Origin: JAOUEA01 sp031364965
GTDB lineage: Bacteria > Actinomycetota > UBA4738 > HRBIN12
Length of the DNA stretch: 6,594 bases
Assembly: GCA_031364965.1 (NCBI GenBank)
Contig: JANLXF010000074.1
Coordinates: forward strand, 1-6,594
Direction of reading: 5' to 3'
The position numbers and the translations under genes were made by a program. Position 1 is the first letter of the stretch. Every line of letters starts with the position of its first letter. The notes under the pieces are model-generated. The model did not search any database. It saw nothing but the letters and a program-made list of their open reading frames with translations, and was not told where the DNA came from. Positions 1 to 5,617 of the stretch are shown here, piece after piece.

Positions 1-227
1 CGTCGCTCGAGCAGATGGGCTTCGGGCTCGCGGTGGCCGTCTTCTTGGACGCCACGATCGTGCGCTCGATCCTGGTCCCCTCGACGATGAAGCTCCTGGG
101 CGACCGCAACTGGTACCTGCCGGGGTGGCTCGAGTGGCTGCCTCGGGTCGACGTCGAGGGCCACGGGGTCGAGGCCACCGTGGTGGTGCCCGACTCACCC
201 GCGGCGCTGATCGAGGCCGGCGAGTAG
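1..227 (+). CDS. MMPL/RND-family transporter, C-terminal fragment
   Basis: This is the 3' end of a gene that begins upstream of the window; 74 codons are visible (reading frame from base 3) before the TAG stop. The segment GFGLAVAVFLDATIVRS, then LVPSTMKLLGDRNWYLPGWLEWLPR, is the characteristic last transmembrane helix and post-helix tail of MMPL proteins, the actinobacterial RND-type exporters of lipids and other hydrophobic compounds. The acidic residue inside the helix (LDAT) and the WYLPGWLEWLP tail are the most recognisable parts. The last ~25 residues form a short soluble cytoplasmic tail with no motif I know. The ATG at base 15 lies inside the helix and is not a credible start. The substrate cannot be inferred from this fragment. 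A strong hairpin follows the stop, so this is probably the last gene of its transcript. Confidence 0.85.
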   Translation, partial: SLEQMGFGLAVAVFLDATIVRSILVPSTMKLLGDRNWYLPGWLEWLPRVDVEGHGVEATVVVPDSPAALIEAGE

Positions 228-249
228 GAGTAGCACCGACCGAGCGCGA

Positions 250-282
250 CGAAGGAGGGGGCCCGCGTGGCCCCCTCCTTCG
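250..282 (+). terminator. GC-rich hairpin, likely terminator of the MMPL gene
   Basis: A perfect 14-bp inverted repeat (left arm 250-263, cgaaggagggggcc; right arm 269-282) closes a 5-nt loop (cgcgt). It starts 22 nt after the MMPL stop codon. No T-tract follows, so it is a U-less hairpin of the kind often seen in GC-rich actinobacteria. It also covers the region where the -35 box of the next gene would lie. Position and stem quality support termination; the lack of a U-tract leaves the efficiency uncertain. Confidence 0.75.
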
Positions 283-289
283 CGTCGTG

Positions 290-295
290 TAGCGT
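290..295 (+). promoter_or_regulatory. -10 element TAGCGT, probable leaderless start of the LLM oxidoreductase gene
   Basis: TAGCGT fits the actinobacterial -10 pattern TANNNT. Six bases (gccggc) separate it from the ATG at 302, which places the transcription start at or next to the A of the start codon. There is no Shine-Dalgarno sequence before this ATG. No convincing -35 box is visible; the expected position lies within the terminator hairpin. Confidence 0.55.
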
Positions 296-301
296 GCCGG
301 C

Positions 302-1210
302 ATGACGACGGAACACGACGCGCTGCGGGAGCAGCTCGGGCGGATCGGGGCGTGGACCTTCGCGTTCGACGCGCAGCCCGCGGACACGGTGCGCGCGCAG
401 GTTGGTGAGCTCGAGACCCTGGGCTACCGAGCGATCTGGGTGCCCGAGGGGTCCTCGTCACGGGACGTGTTCGCCCATCTTTCGCTGCTGCTCTCGGCGA
501 CGAGCCGCATGACGGTCGCGTCGGGGATCGCGAACATCACGGCGAGACAGCCCGAGGTGATGGCCCAAGGCGGCCGCACGATCTCCGATGCCTACCCGGG
601 CCGGGCCGTACTGGGGATCGGCGTCGGGCACGAGTACTCGACCGAATCGCGCGGGATCGCGTGGGATCGACCGCTCGCGCGGATGCGCGACTACCTCGAG
701 CGGATGGACGCCACCCCGTGGGGGTGGGCGCCCGGGACCCCGGTCGCGCGCCTGCTGGCCGCGTTGGGCGACGGGATGCTCCACCTCTCGCGCGAGCGGG
801 CGATGGGCGCGCATTCCTACTTCGTGCCCGTCGAACACACGAACCACGCTCGCGCGGAGCTCGGCCCCGAGCCCGTCCTGGCCGTGGAGCTCACGGCCGT
901 GATCGAGCCGGACCCGGTCCTCGCCCGGGAGGTCGCGCGCGGTTGGGCGGTCCACTATCTGGAGCTTCCGAACTACGCGAAGAACTTGCTGCGGCACGGA
1001 TTCGACGACGCCGATGTCGACGGACGCGGCAGCGACAGGCTGATCGACGCCACGATCGCATGGGGCGACGTCGACGCGATCGCGGCCCGGATACGCGAGC
1101 ATCTCGACGCCGGAGCCGACCACGTCTGCGTGCAGTTCATCTCGTCCAAGGACGGTGACGTGTGCCTGCCTGCCTACCGGGAGCTCGCCGCCGTGATGTT
1201 CGCCGGCTAG
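302..1210 (+). CDS. F420-dependent LLM-class oxidoreductase, TIGR03620-like
   Basis: A 302-residue protein of the bacterial luciferase-like monooxygenase superfamily, a TIM-barrel fold whose actinobacterial branches use the deazaflavin F420 for hydride transfer. The match is to the TIGR03620 subgroup: an opening LGRIGAWTF (about residues 12-20), ELETLGYRAIWVPEG (36-50), SRMTVASGIANI (68-79), AYPGRAVLGIGVGH (97-110), MRDYLERMD (128-136), AHSYFVPVEHT (170-180), the LPNYAKNLLRHGF segment (222-234), and a late GADHVCVQ (271-278). Length and order are normal and no segment is missing. The substrate is unknown for this subgroup. The start at 302 is supported by the TAGCGT hexamer six bases upstream and by the N-terminus matching the family. 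The gene stands alone after the MMPL terminator, and its TAG stop shares a CTAG with the stop of the convergent AlkD-like gene. F420 rather than FMN as the cofactor is inferred from the subgroup. Confidence 0.88.
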   Translation: MTTEHDALREQLGRIGAWTFAFDAQPADTVRAQVGELETLGYRAIWVPEGSSSRDVFAHLSLLLSATSRMTVASGIANITARQPEVMAQGGRTISDAYPGRAVLGIGVGHEYSTESRGIAWDRPLARMRDYLERMDATPWGWAPGTPVARLLAALGDGMLHLSRERAMGAHSYFVPVEHTNHARAELGPEPVLAVELTAVIEPDPVLAREVARGWAVHYLELPNYAKNLLRHGFDDADVDGRGSDRLIDATIAWGDVDAIAARIREHLDAGADHVCVQFISSKDGDVCLPAYRELAAVMFAG

Positions 1211-1215
1211 CGGCG
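1201..1215. terminator. Small GC hairpin around the shared stop codons (possible bidirectional terminator)
   Basis: CGCCG (1201-1205) and CGGCG (1211-1215) can pair as a 5-bp all-GC stem with the loop GCTAG (1206-1210), which holds the stop codons of both convergent genes. It reads as a hairpin on either strand. The stem is short and has no U-tract, so a terminator role is only suggestive; such stems occur by chance in GC-rich DNA. Confidence 0.25.
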
Positions 1216-1896
1216 TTCCCGCAGTCTGGCCCGCACCGCGTCGCTCCGAAGCTCGCGCAGCGCGTCTCGCGCGATCCACCGGGCGCTCGGGGAGCCGAGC
1301 TCGAGCAGGAACTCGGCCTCGGCGATCGCCGCGGCGTTCAGCGCGGCATCCCGCTTCCCGATCTGACGCAGGGCCCAGTTCACGGCCTTCTTCACGTAGT
1401 TCCGATCGTCGGTGGCGCCCTCGCGGAGCACCGGCAGCCAGCCGAGCCAGAACGCGTCGTCGTGCACGCGGTCGCGCACCGCCCGTTCGGCGATCAGCGT
1501 GAACCCTGCGCGGCGCACGAACTCCTCGTCGCGACGCACCCACGCCCGTGCGGCCGCGTACGCATGGGCCGAGGGGCCGAACAGATTGCTGCAGACCTGA
1601 TCGCAGACATCCCACGAATCGAAGTCGGCCACCCACCGTTCCATCTGCGATGGCGTGACGTCGGCGGGGTCGTCGATCATCGATGCGACGATCCGCGCCT
1701 CGTGGATCCCGCTCGTCCAGAGGTCGAGTGCGAGTTCGTGCATGCTCCGATGACCTCGCGCGATCCGACGACACGCCGGGATGCTCACGCCCAGGGCGTG
1801 GTCGACCCGGATGCCGACGCGCGCCATGCCTGGCTTGCGGTCCGGGTCGGCGGCCGCCCGGAGCTCGTCGACGATCCGTTGCGTGGCGGCCTTCAT
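1207..1896 (-). CDS. AlkD-like DNA alkylation repair protein (DNA glycosylase family)
   Basis: A 229-residue, mostly alpha-helical protein of the DNA alkylation repair family (PF08713), HEAT-like-repeat glycosylases that excise N3- and N7-alkylated purines. Diagnostic segments are FDSWDVCDQVCSNLF (92-106), EEFVRRAGFTLIAE (124-137) and NYVKKAVNWALRQIGKR (166-182). In Bacillus cereus AlkD the key residues are Trp109, Asp113, Arg148 and Trp187. Here W95 and D99 keep the W-x3-D spacing, W174 sits in the equivalent VNWALR helix, and R128 or R129 is the likely arginine. Length is normal. The ATG overlaps the TGA of the upstream DCC-family gene (ATGA at 1893-1896), so translation is probably coupled to it. 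The TAG stop shares a CTAG with the convergent oxidoreductase gene. Family assignment is firm; actual glycosylase activity is inferred, since some family members are not catalytic. Confidence 0.88.
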   Translation of the reverse strand: MKAATQRIVDELRAAADPDRKPGMARVGIRVDHALGVSIPACRRIARGHRSMHELALDLWTSGIHEARIVASMIDDPADVTPSQMERWVADFDSWDVCDQVCSNLFGPSAHAYAAARAWVRRDEEFVRRAGFTLIAERAVRDRVHDDAFWLGWLPVLREGATDDRNYVKKAVNWALRQIGKRDAALNAAAIAEAEFLLELGSPSARWIARDALRELRSDAVRARLRERR

Positions 1897-2318
1897 CGGC
1901 GGACCTCACGCCCGGGGTCCACGGCGCACGCTTGTTGGCCGAGGATCGCGCCCAGCCGGCGGCGATGTCGCGCGACGAAGCGGTACGCGCGCTCGATCGT
2001 GCCCGGGAACGTGTCGGCGATCGCGGCGATGGTCGGGCCGCCGGGGAGCCGCCGCATCATCGGCGCCACGGCGGCCCCGCTCGACCAGATCCGAGCGTCG
2101 GGCGTGATCAGGTGCCATGACTCGTAGCGCAGCTCCGGGGGGATCGCGTCGAGCCGCCCCGCACGATCGGCCGCCTGGATCGAGCTGAACGCCAGCCGGG
2201 CATGACGGTCCCACACCCGGAGCCGATCGGCCGACCATCGACAGAATCCGCAGTCCTCGTCGTACAGCACCAGGGCGCTGGCGTCGGCGCGGGCGTCGTC
2301 CTGCGTGAACCGCTCCAT
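1893..2318 (-). CDS. DCC-family (DUF393) thiol-disulfide oxidoreductase-like protein
   Basis: A 141-residue protein of the DCC1-like/DUF393 family (PF04134), small thioredoxin-like proteins named for a conserved N-terminal D-x-x-C-x-x-C. Here the motif is LVLYDEDCGFCRW (residues 17-28), with the putative redox pair C23 and C26. The later family landmarks also fit: a hydrophobic LAFSSIQ strand (42-48), a WSSGAAVAPMMRRLPGG segment (78-94) where the family usually has an S/G-x-A helix, and a C-terminal YRFVARHRRRLG. A lone cysteine, C131, lies near the C-terminus. There is no signal peptide, so it is probably cytoplasmic. The ATG at 2318 has TAGGCT exactly six bases upstream. It lies 20 bp downstream of the deacetylase stop and overlaps the AlkD-like gene by ATGA, giving a redox-protein/repair-glycosylase pair. 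The physiological substrate of the family is not known. Confidence 0.85.
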   Translation of the reverse strand: MERFTQDDARADASALVLYDEDCGFCRWSADRLRVWDRHARLAFSSIQAADRAGRLDAIPPELRYESWHLITPDARIWSSGAAVAPMMRRLPGGPTIAAIADTFPGTIERAYRFVARHRRRLGAILGQQACAVDPGREVRR

Positions 2319-2324
2319 GGTCCG

Positions 2325-2330
2325 AGCCTA
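2325..2330 (-). promoter_or_regulatory. -10 element TAGGCT, probable leaderless start of the DCC-AlkD pair
   Basis: Read on the minus strand, TAGGCT is followed by six bases (cggacc) and then the ATG of the DCC-family gene. The same hexamer with the same spacing precedes the gene starting at 5611. The element lies in the 20-bp gap after the deacetylase stop, so the pair may have its own promoter even though it is co-directional with the deacetylase. No Shine-Dalgarno sequence or clear -35 is visible. Confidence 0.55.
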
Positions 2331-2338
2331 CGGGCTGC

Positions 2339-3400
2339 CTACCCGTTCGGCCCGGGGATCACGACGAACCGATAGCCGCGCCGCCTGAGCTCGCGGATCA
2401 TGGTCGGCAGCGCCTTGATCGTGTGCTGGGCGTCGCCTCCTCCGTCATGGAGCAGGATGATCGAGCCGGGTTCCACGCGTCGGAGGACGCTGGACACGAT
2501 CAGCTTGGCCGGAACGCCCGAGACCCAATCGCGGGGGTCGACGTCCCAGAGCACGGTGCGCATGCCCTGGCTCCGTGCGGCCGCCACCACGCCGTCGTCG
2601 TAGCTGCCGCCGGGCGGGCGGAAGCTCGTGGGCACCACCCCGAGGTCGGCGAGGCGTGCGGCGGTGTCGGCGATCTCGGCGACCACGCGTTCGTCCGGCA
2701 GCGACGAGAAGCCCTCCGGATGATCGAACGAGTGATCTCCGATCTCGTGGCCCGCGGCGAGCACCCGCCGGGCGATCTCCGGATATGCCTCGACCTGCCG
2801 GCCGACCATGAAGAACGTGGCGCGCACGTGGAGGCGGCGCAGGATCGTCAGCACGCGGTCGGTCGCGCCCGGCCACGGACCGTCGTCGAACGTGAGGGCG
2901 ACCGCCTTGGGCCCCCGCCCCGTTCCTCGGGGGATCTCGACGAACGAAACGGGTTCGCCGCTCAGCCGTCCCTCGACGGTGACCTGGCGGATCCGGTAGG
3001 TGCGCAGGCTGAATTCGGGGTTGCCCACGTGCCGGCCCGGGAGCTCCGCGACGATCCTTCGCGTGCCCTCGGTCCGCGTCTCACCGTCGAGGACACGGAT
3101 CGCATCCCCATCGTGTAGCGGGCTCCGGGGTGGCACCACGTGGCCGTTCACGACGATCCGTCCGGGATCGGCGAGCGGATCCAGCACGTTGCCCGAAACG
3201 GACAGCAGGCGTCCGTCGTGGGCGTGCAAACCCAGGTCCCTGAGCGTGGTCCCCGGCTCCACCTCGCGGATCACACCGTCGACGGACAGGCGGAGCGGTG
3301 GGGGCGGGGGAGGCGAGGAGCCGCCGCAGGCCGCGAGCGCGATGACGCACGCGAGGGCCGCGATCCGGTGCCCGCCGACGGGGAAGGTCGGGGTGGCCAT
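2339..3400 (-). CDS. Lipoprotein polysaccharide deacetylase (NodB/CE4 domain)
   Basis: A 353-residue exported enzyme predicted to remove N- or O-acyl groups from cell-surface glycan such as peptidoglycan. The N-terminus is a lipoprotein signal: H11-R12, a hydrophobic stretch 13-22 and the lipobox LAAC with C25 as lipidation site, followed by GGSS and a six-proline linker (30-35). Residues 36-106 look like ubiquitin-like/DUF348-type modules (LSVDGVIREVEPGTTLRDLG; IVVNGHVV), and about 111-155 resembles a G5-type beta segment; both are tentative. The NodB domain has all five motifs: TFDDG (170-174), HSFDH metal-binding (223-227), RPPGG (261-265), DPRDW (288-292) and LLHDG (316-320). The frame is open far upstream, but the ATG at 3400 is chosen because it puts the signal peptide at the N-terminus; the upstream extension is low-complexity arginine/proline sequence with no domain. 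The gene is divergent from DUF3054 across 53 bp. The exact glycan is unknown. Confidence 0.9.
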   Translation of the reverse strand: MATPTFPVGGHRIAALACVIALAACGGSSPPPPPPLRLSVDGVIREVEPGTTLRDLGLHAHDGRLLSVSGNVLDPLADPGRIVVNGHVVPPRSPLHDGDAIRVLDGETRTEGTRRIVAELPGRHVGNPEFSLRTYRIRQVTVEGRLSGEPVSFVEIPRGTGRGPKAVALTFDDGPWPGATDRVLTILRRLHVRATFFMVGRQVEAYPEIARRVLAAGHEIGDHSFDHPEGFSSLPDERVVAEIADTAARLADLGVVPTSFRPPGGSYDDGVVAAARSQGMRTVLWDVDPRDWVSGVPAKLIVSSVLRRVEPGSIILLHDGGGDAQHTIKALPTMIRELRRRGYRFVVIPGPNG

Positions 3401-3408
3401 GAGGGGCC

Positions 3409-3414
3409 ATCGTG
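3409..3414 (-). promoter_or_regulatory. -10-like CACGAT upstream of the deacetylase
   Basis: On the minus strand CACGAT lies eight bases before the ATG at 3400 and fits NANNNT. It is the weakest of the start-proximal hexamers here because it lacks the first T and the spacing is longer. Its context CCACGATGG closely resembles CCATCATGG, which precedes the divergent DUF3054 gene. There is no Shine-Dalgarno sequence before this start. Confidence 0.3.
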
Positions 3415-3441
3415 GCACAGGCGGCCCGTCCGTGCGGCTGC

Positions 3442-3447
3442 CATCAT
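3442..3447 (+). promoter_or_regulatory. -10-like CATCAT upstream of the DUF3054 gene
   Basis: CATCAT is followed by six bases (ggagcg) and then the ATG at 3454, the leaderless spacing seen at other starts here. The GGAG at 3448-3451 is only two bases from the ATG, too close for a normal ribosome binding site. The element decides the start at 3454 over the in-frame ATG at 3412. Confidence 0.4.
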
Positions 3448-3453
3448 GGAGCG

Positions 3454-3897
3454 ATGTCGACCTCGCAGCCCCGATCGCCCACGGTGCGTGGACCTGTGCC
3501 GGCCGGGAGGGCGTCGGTGGCGGTCCTCGCGGCGGCCGACCTGCTCGCACTCGTGACGTTCGTACTCGCGGGGATGCGGTCGCATCACGAAGGCACGTTG
3601 GTGGAGATCTTCCTGCGCAACGCGGTACCGCTGCTGGGGACCTGGGTGATCGTTGCGGTCGCCCTCGGGACGTATCGGCGTCCCGGCGTCTCGACGCTGC
3701 TGCGAACGTGGATCGTGGCCGTGCCGATCGCGCTGGTCGTCCGATCACTGTGGGTCGGCTCGCCCTCCGAGATCACGCCGTTCCTCACCTTCCTCGCGGT
3801 CGGTCTCTCCTTCACGCTCCTGTTCCTCGCGATCGGCCGCGTCCTGGCCCGGCTCGTGGCGGACGGGCTCGGCACCGCGCGGCGACGGTCGGCATGA
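3454..3897 (+). CDS. DUF3054 family integral membrane protein
   Basis: A 147-residue membrane protein with four predicted helices, about residues 20-40, 55-74, 83-101 and 108-130, a short polar N-terminus and a basic C-terminus (TARRRSA). The first helix and what follows, AAADLLALVTFVLAGMRSHHEG (motif core 37-47), carry the DUF3054 signature G-x-R-S-H, and a prolines-and-aromatics pattern at helix starts (VPLLGTW, TPFLTF) fits as well. The family has no established function; it is common in actinobacteria. The ATG at 3454 is chosen over the in-frame ATG at 3412 because the earlier 14 residues (with two cysteines) are unlike the family and a -10-like hexamer sits six bases before 3454. The stop overlaps the start of the FAD oxidoreductase gene (ATGA at 3894-3897), so the two are almost certainly cotranscribed and translationally coupled. 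Confidence 0.82.
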   Translation: MSTSQPRSPTVRGPVPAGRASVAVLAAADLLALVTFVLAGMRSHHEGTLVEIFLRNAVPLLGTWVIVAVALGTYRRPGVSTLLRTWIVAVPIALVVRSLWVGSPSEITPFLTFLAVGLSFTLLFLAIGRVLARLVADGLGTARRRSA

Positions 3898-5348
3898 GCG
3901 GTCTTCCCCGGCTGGACCTGCCCGATCCCGGCTCCGCGCGGAGCTTCTGGTTGCAGGAGGCCTTGGCCGCCGACCCAGGTGCCCCCTGCCCGCCGCTCGA
4001 GGCCAACGTCGCGGCCGATGTGTGCATCGTCGGTGGCGGCTTCGCGGGGCTGTGGACCGCGGTCGAGCTGTCGCGCCGGGAACCGACGATGAGGATCGTT
4101 CTGCTGGAACAGGACATCTGTGGCGGCGGGGCGAGCGGGCGCAACGGCGGGTTCTTCTCATCGTCGTGGTGGGACGCGCCCGCCGTGTGCGGGTTGTTCG
4201 GCGACGACGCGGGACTTCACTACCTGCAAGTGCTGGCGGATTCCGTGACGGAGGTCGGCGAGTGGCTCGCCGCGCACGACGTCGACGCGTGGTACCACCG
4301 GGAAGGACTCATGGGCATCCGTACCGCCGCCTGGCAGGAAGGCCCCGGCGGCGAGGGACCGGCGGAGTTCCTCGCGGCGCGCGGGCTCGGTCAGAAGATG
4401 CGCCCGATCCCGGTCGCGGACGCGAGAGCGATCGCGGATTCCCCGAAGATCGTCGGCGCCCGGATGATCGACGAGGGCGCGATCGTGCAGCCGGCTCGGC
4501 TCGCCCGCGGGCTCCGGCGCGTGGCCCTCGAGCGCGGCGTGCGCATCTTCGAACGCACGACGGTGGTCGACGTCGAGCGATCCCGCCCGGCCGCGGTGCG
4601 CGCCGAGCGTGGCGCCGTGCGCGCCGATCAGGTCGTGCTGACGACCGGCTCGTGGGCGGCCTCGTGGCCGGGGTTCCGTCGGAGCTTTGCCGTGATCGTG
4701 GACAACGTCGTCGTGACCGAGCCGATCCCCGATCGGCTCGAGGAGATCGGGTGGACCTCGCAGGTCGGGATCGCCGACGGGCGGGAGCTGCTGTACTACC
4801 TGCGTCCCACCGACGACGGCAGGATCGCGATCGGCGGCGGGGCGATCGGCGTCGTCCTGGGCGGGCGGGCGAGCGGGAGAGCGGTCACCCACGATCGGGC
4901 GGTTGCCCGGGCGGCTGCCGAGGGTCTGATCCACCTGTTCCCGCAGCTCGAGGGCGTGCGGTTCACCCACGCGTGGGGGGGCCCGATCGACCAGTCGATG
5001 AGCTTCCTCCCCTTCTACAAGACGCTCGCGCCGGGCAACGTCCACGCGGGGCTCGGGTTCAGCGGTCACGGGCTGTCGCAGACGATGGTGGGCGGGCGGA
5101 TCCTCGCGTCGCTCGTGCAAGGTGTCGAGGACCGTTGGACGTCGCTGCCCGTGGTGGGGCCCGAGATCGCCAAGGTGCCACCGGAGCCGTTCCGCTATCT
5201 CGCCGCACGCGCCGCGGGATGGGCGCTGCGGTCCGGCGATCTGCGAGAGGATGCCGGCGCCCCGCGCGGATGGATCAGGGACCGGGTCGGCTACGCGCCG
5301 GGTGAGGTGCGGGAGCGTGTGGTCGCCCGGGCCGGTCGCCGGGCCTAG
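3894..5348 (+). CDS. FAD-dependent oxidoreductase (DAO/DadA-like)
   Basis: A 484-residue flavoprotein of the D-amino-acid oxidase/glycine oxidase superfamily (COG0665, PF01266), which oxidises amines or amino acids. The dinucleotide-binding Rossmann motif is VCIVGGGFAGLWTAVEL (43-59) with G47, G49 and G52, closed by the acidic LLEQD (70-74). GGGASGRNGGF (77-87) is the loop typical of the PuuB/OrdL-like branch. Later segments are DEGAIVQPARLARGL (193-207), VVLTTGSWAA (247-256), LYYLRPTDDGRIAIGGG (300-316), FTHAWGG (357-363) and the FAD-closing GFSGHGLSQTMVGGRI (388-403). The length is close to the branch norm, with a ~60-residue C-terminal tail after the FAD fold. The start at 3894 gives a short leader before the Rossmann fold and overlaps the DUF3054 stop; the frame also stays open through the antisense of the deacetylase upstream, which I disregard. 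The substrate cannot be read from the sequence. Confidence 0.9.
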   Translation: MSGLPRLDLPDPGSARSFWLQEALAADPGAPCPPLEANVAADVCIVGGGFAGLWTAVELSRREPTMRIVLLEQDICGGGASGRNGGFFSSSWWDAPAVCGLFGDDAGLHYLQVLADSVTEVGEWLAAHDVDAWYHREGLMGIRTAAWQEGPGGEGPAEFLAARGLGQKMRPIPVADARAIADSPKIVGARMIDEGAIVQPARLARGLRRVALERGVRIFERTTVVDVERSRPAAVRAERGAVRADQVVLTTGSWAASWPGFRRSFAVIVDNVVVTEPIPDRLEEIGWTSQVGIADGRELLYYLRPTDDGRIAIGGGAIGVVLGGRASGRAVTHDRAVARAAAEGLIHLFPQLEGVRFTHAWGGPIDQSMSFLPFYKTLAPGNVHAGLGFSGHGLSQTMVGGRILASLVQGVEDRWTSLPVVGPEIAKVPPEPFRYLAARAAGWALRSGDLREDAGAPRGWIRDRVGYAPGEVRERVVARAGRRA

Positions 5349-5611
5349 TACCGGTCGTCCCGCTCGCCCGGGAGCCCGTCGGGCGTCGGCGCCGGGGCGT
5401 CGCGGCGGAGTACGCGCCGGATCGTGACCTGTTGGGAGCCGTCGGCTCGGAGCGCGCGCAACTGGCGCCGAACCATCCACGCGGCGATCGCGCCCAACAC
5501 GGCCACGGTGAGGAGCGAGACGAGCACGAGGACCAGCGTCCATTTGAGGACCGCCCCGAGCACGCCGAAGACCGCGGCGATCAGCAGCAAGATCAAGACG
5601 AACACGAACAT
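5345..5611 (-). CDS. Small two-helix membrane protein, function unknown
   Basis: An 88-residue protein with two adjacent hydrophobic helices, about residues 1-22 (very rich in V/L/I/F) and 24-47, separated by K23. A basic stretch follows (VRRQLRALR, 47-55), then a polar tail with IRRVLRR and a proline-rich acidic end (PAPTPDGLPGERDDRY). By the positive-inside rule both ends face the cytoplasm, making a helical hairpin. I recognise this as a type of small membrane protein common in actinobacterial genomes but know of no assigned function. It is real rather than an antisense shadow: TAGGCT precedes the ATG by six bases, the hydrophobic pattern is protein-like, and the stop falls on the same CTAG as that of the convergent FAD oxidoreductase gene. 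Confidence 0.72.
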   Translation of the reverse strand: MFVFVLILLLIAAVFGVLGAVLKWTLVLVLVSLLTVAVLGAIAAWMVRRQLRALRADGSQQVTIRRVLRRDAPAPTPDGLPGERDDRY

Positions 5612-5617
5612 GCCCCT

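Noticed and set aside
458..1909. Long open frame of 483 codons on the minus strand covering the oxidoreductase and AlkD-like genes
   Set aside because: It is rich in Arg, Pro, Gly and Ala with no domain, it is antisense to one firm gene and out of frame with another, and high GC suppresses stop codons in such shadow frames.
3297..3313. G-rich tract that might form a G-quadruplex
   Set aside because: There are only two G5 runs plus short GG pairs, explained by the proline codons of the lipoprotein linker on the other strand.
3401..3748. N-terminal extension of the deacetylase frame to an ATG at 3748
   Set aside because: It would bury the lipoprotein signal peptide at residue ~117 and overlap most of DUF3054 on the other strand. 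The ATG at 3400 is the sensible start.
3000..3893. Upstream extension of the FAD oxidoreductase frame (open from 3000, giving 782 codons)
   Set aside because: The extra part is antisense to the deacetylase and out of frame with DUF3054, has no domain, and the family N-terminus begins right after the ATG at 3894.
4966..4981. Perfect 12-bp palindrome cccacgcgtggg and a run of seven G (4975-4981), possible site or frameshift hotspot
   Set aside because: It encodes the conserved THAWGGP segment of the flavoenzyme, and the frame continues correctly through it, so neither a frameshift nor a regulatory role is supported.
4158..5543. 461-codon minus-strand open frame opposite the FAD oxidoreductase
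   Set aside because: It has shadow composition (R, P, G, D, H), no motif and no start signal, and it overlaps the real small membrane protein gene in another frame.
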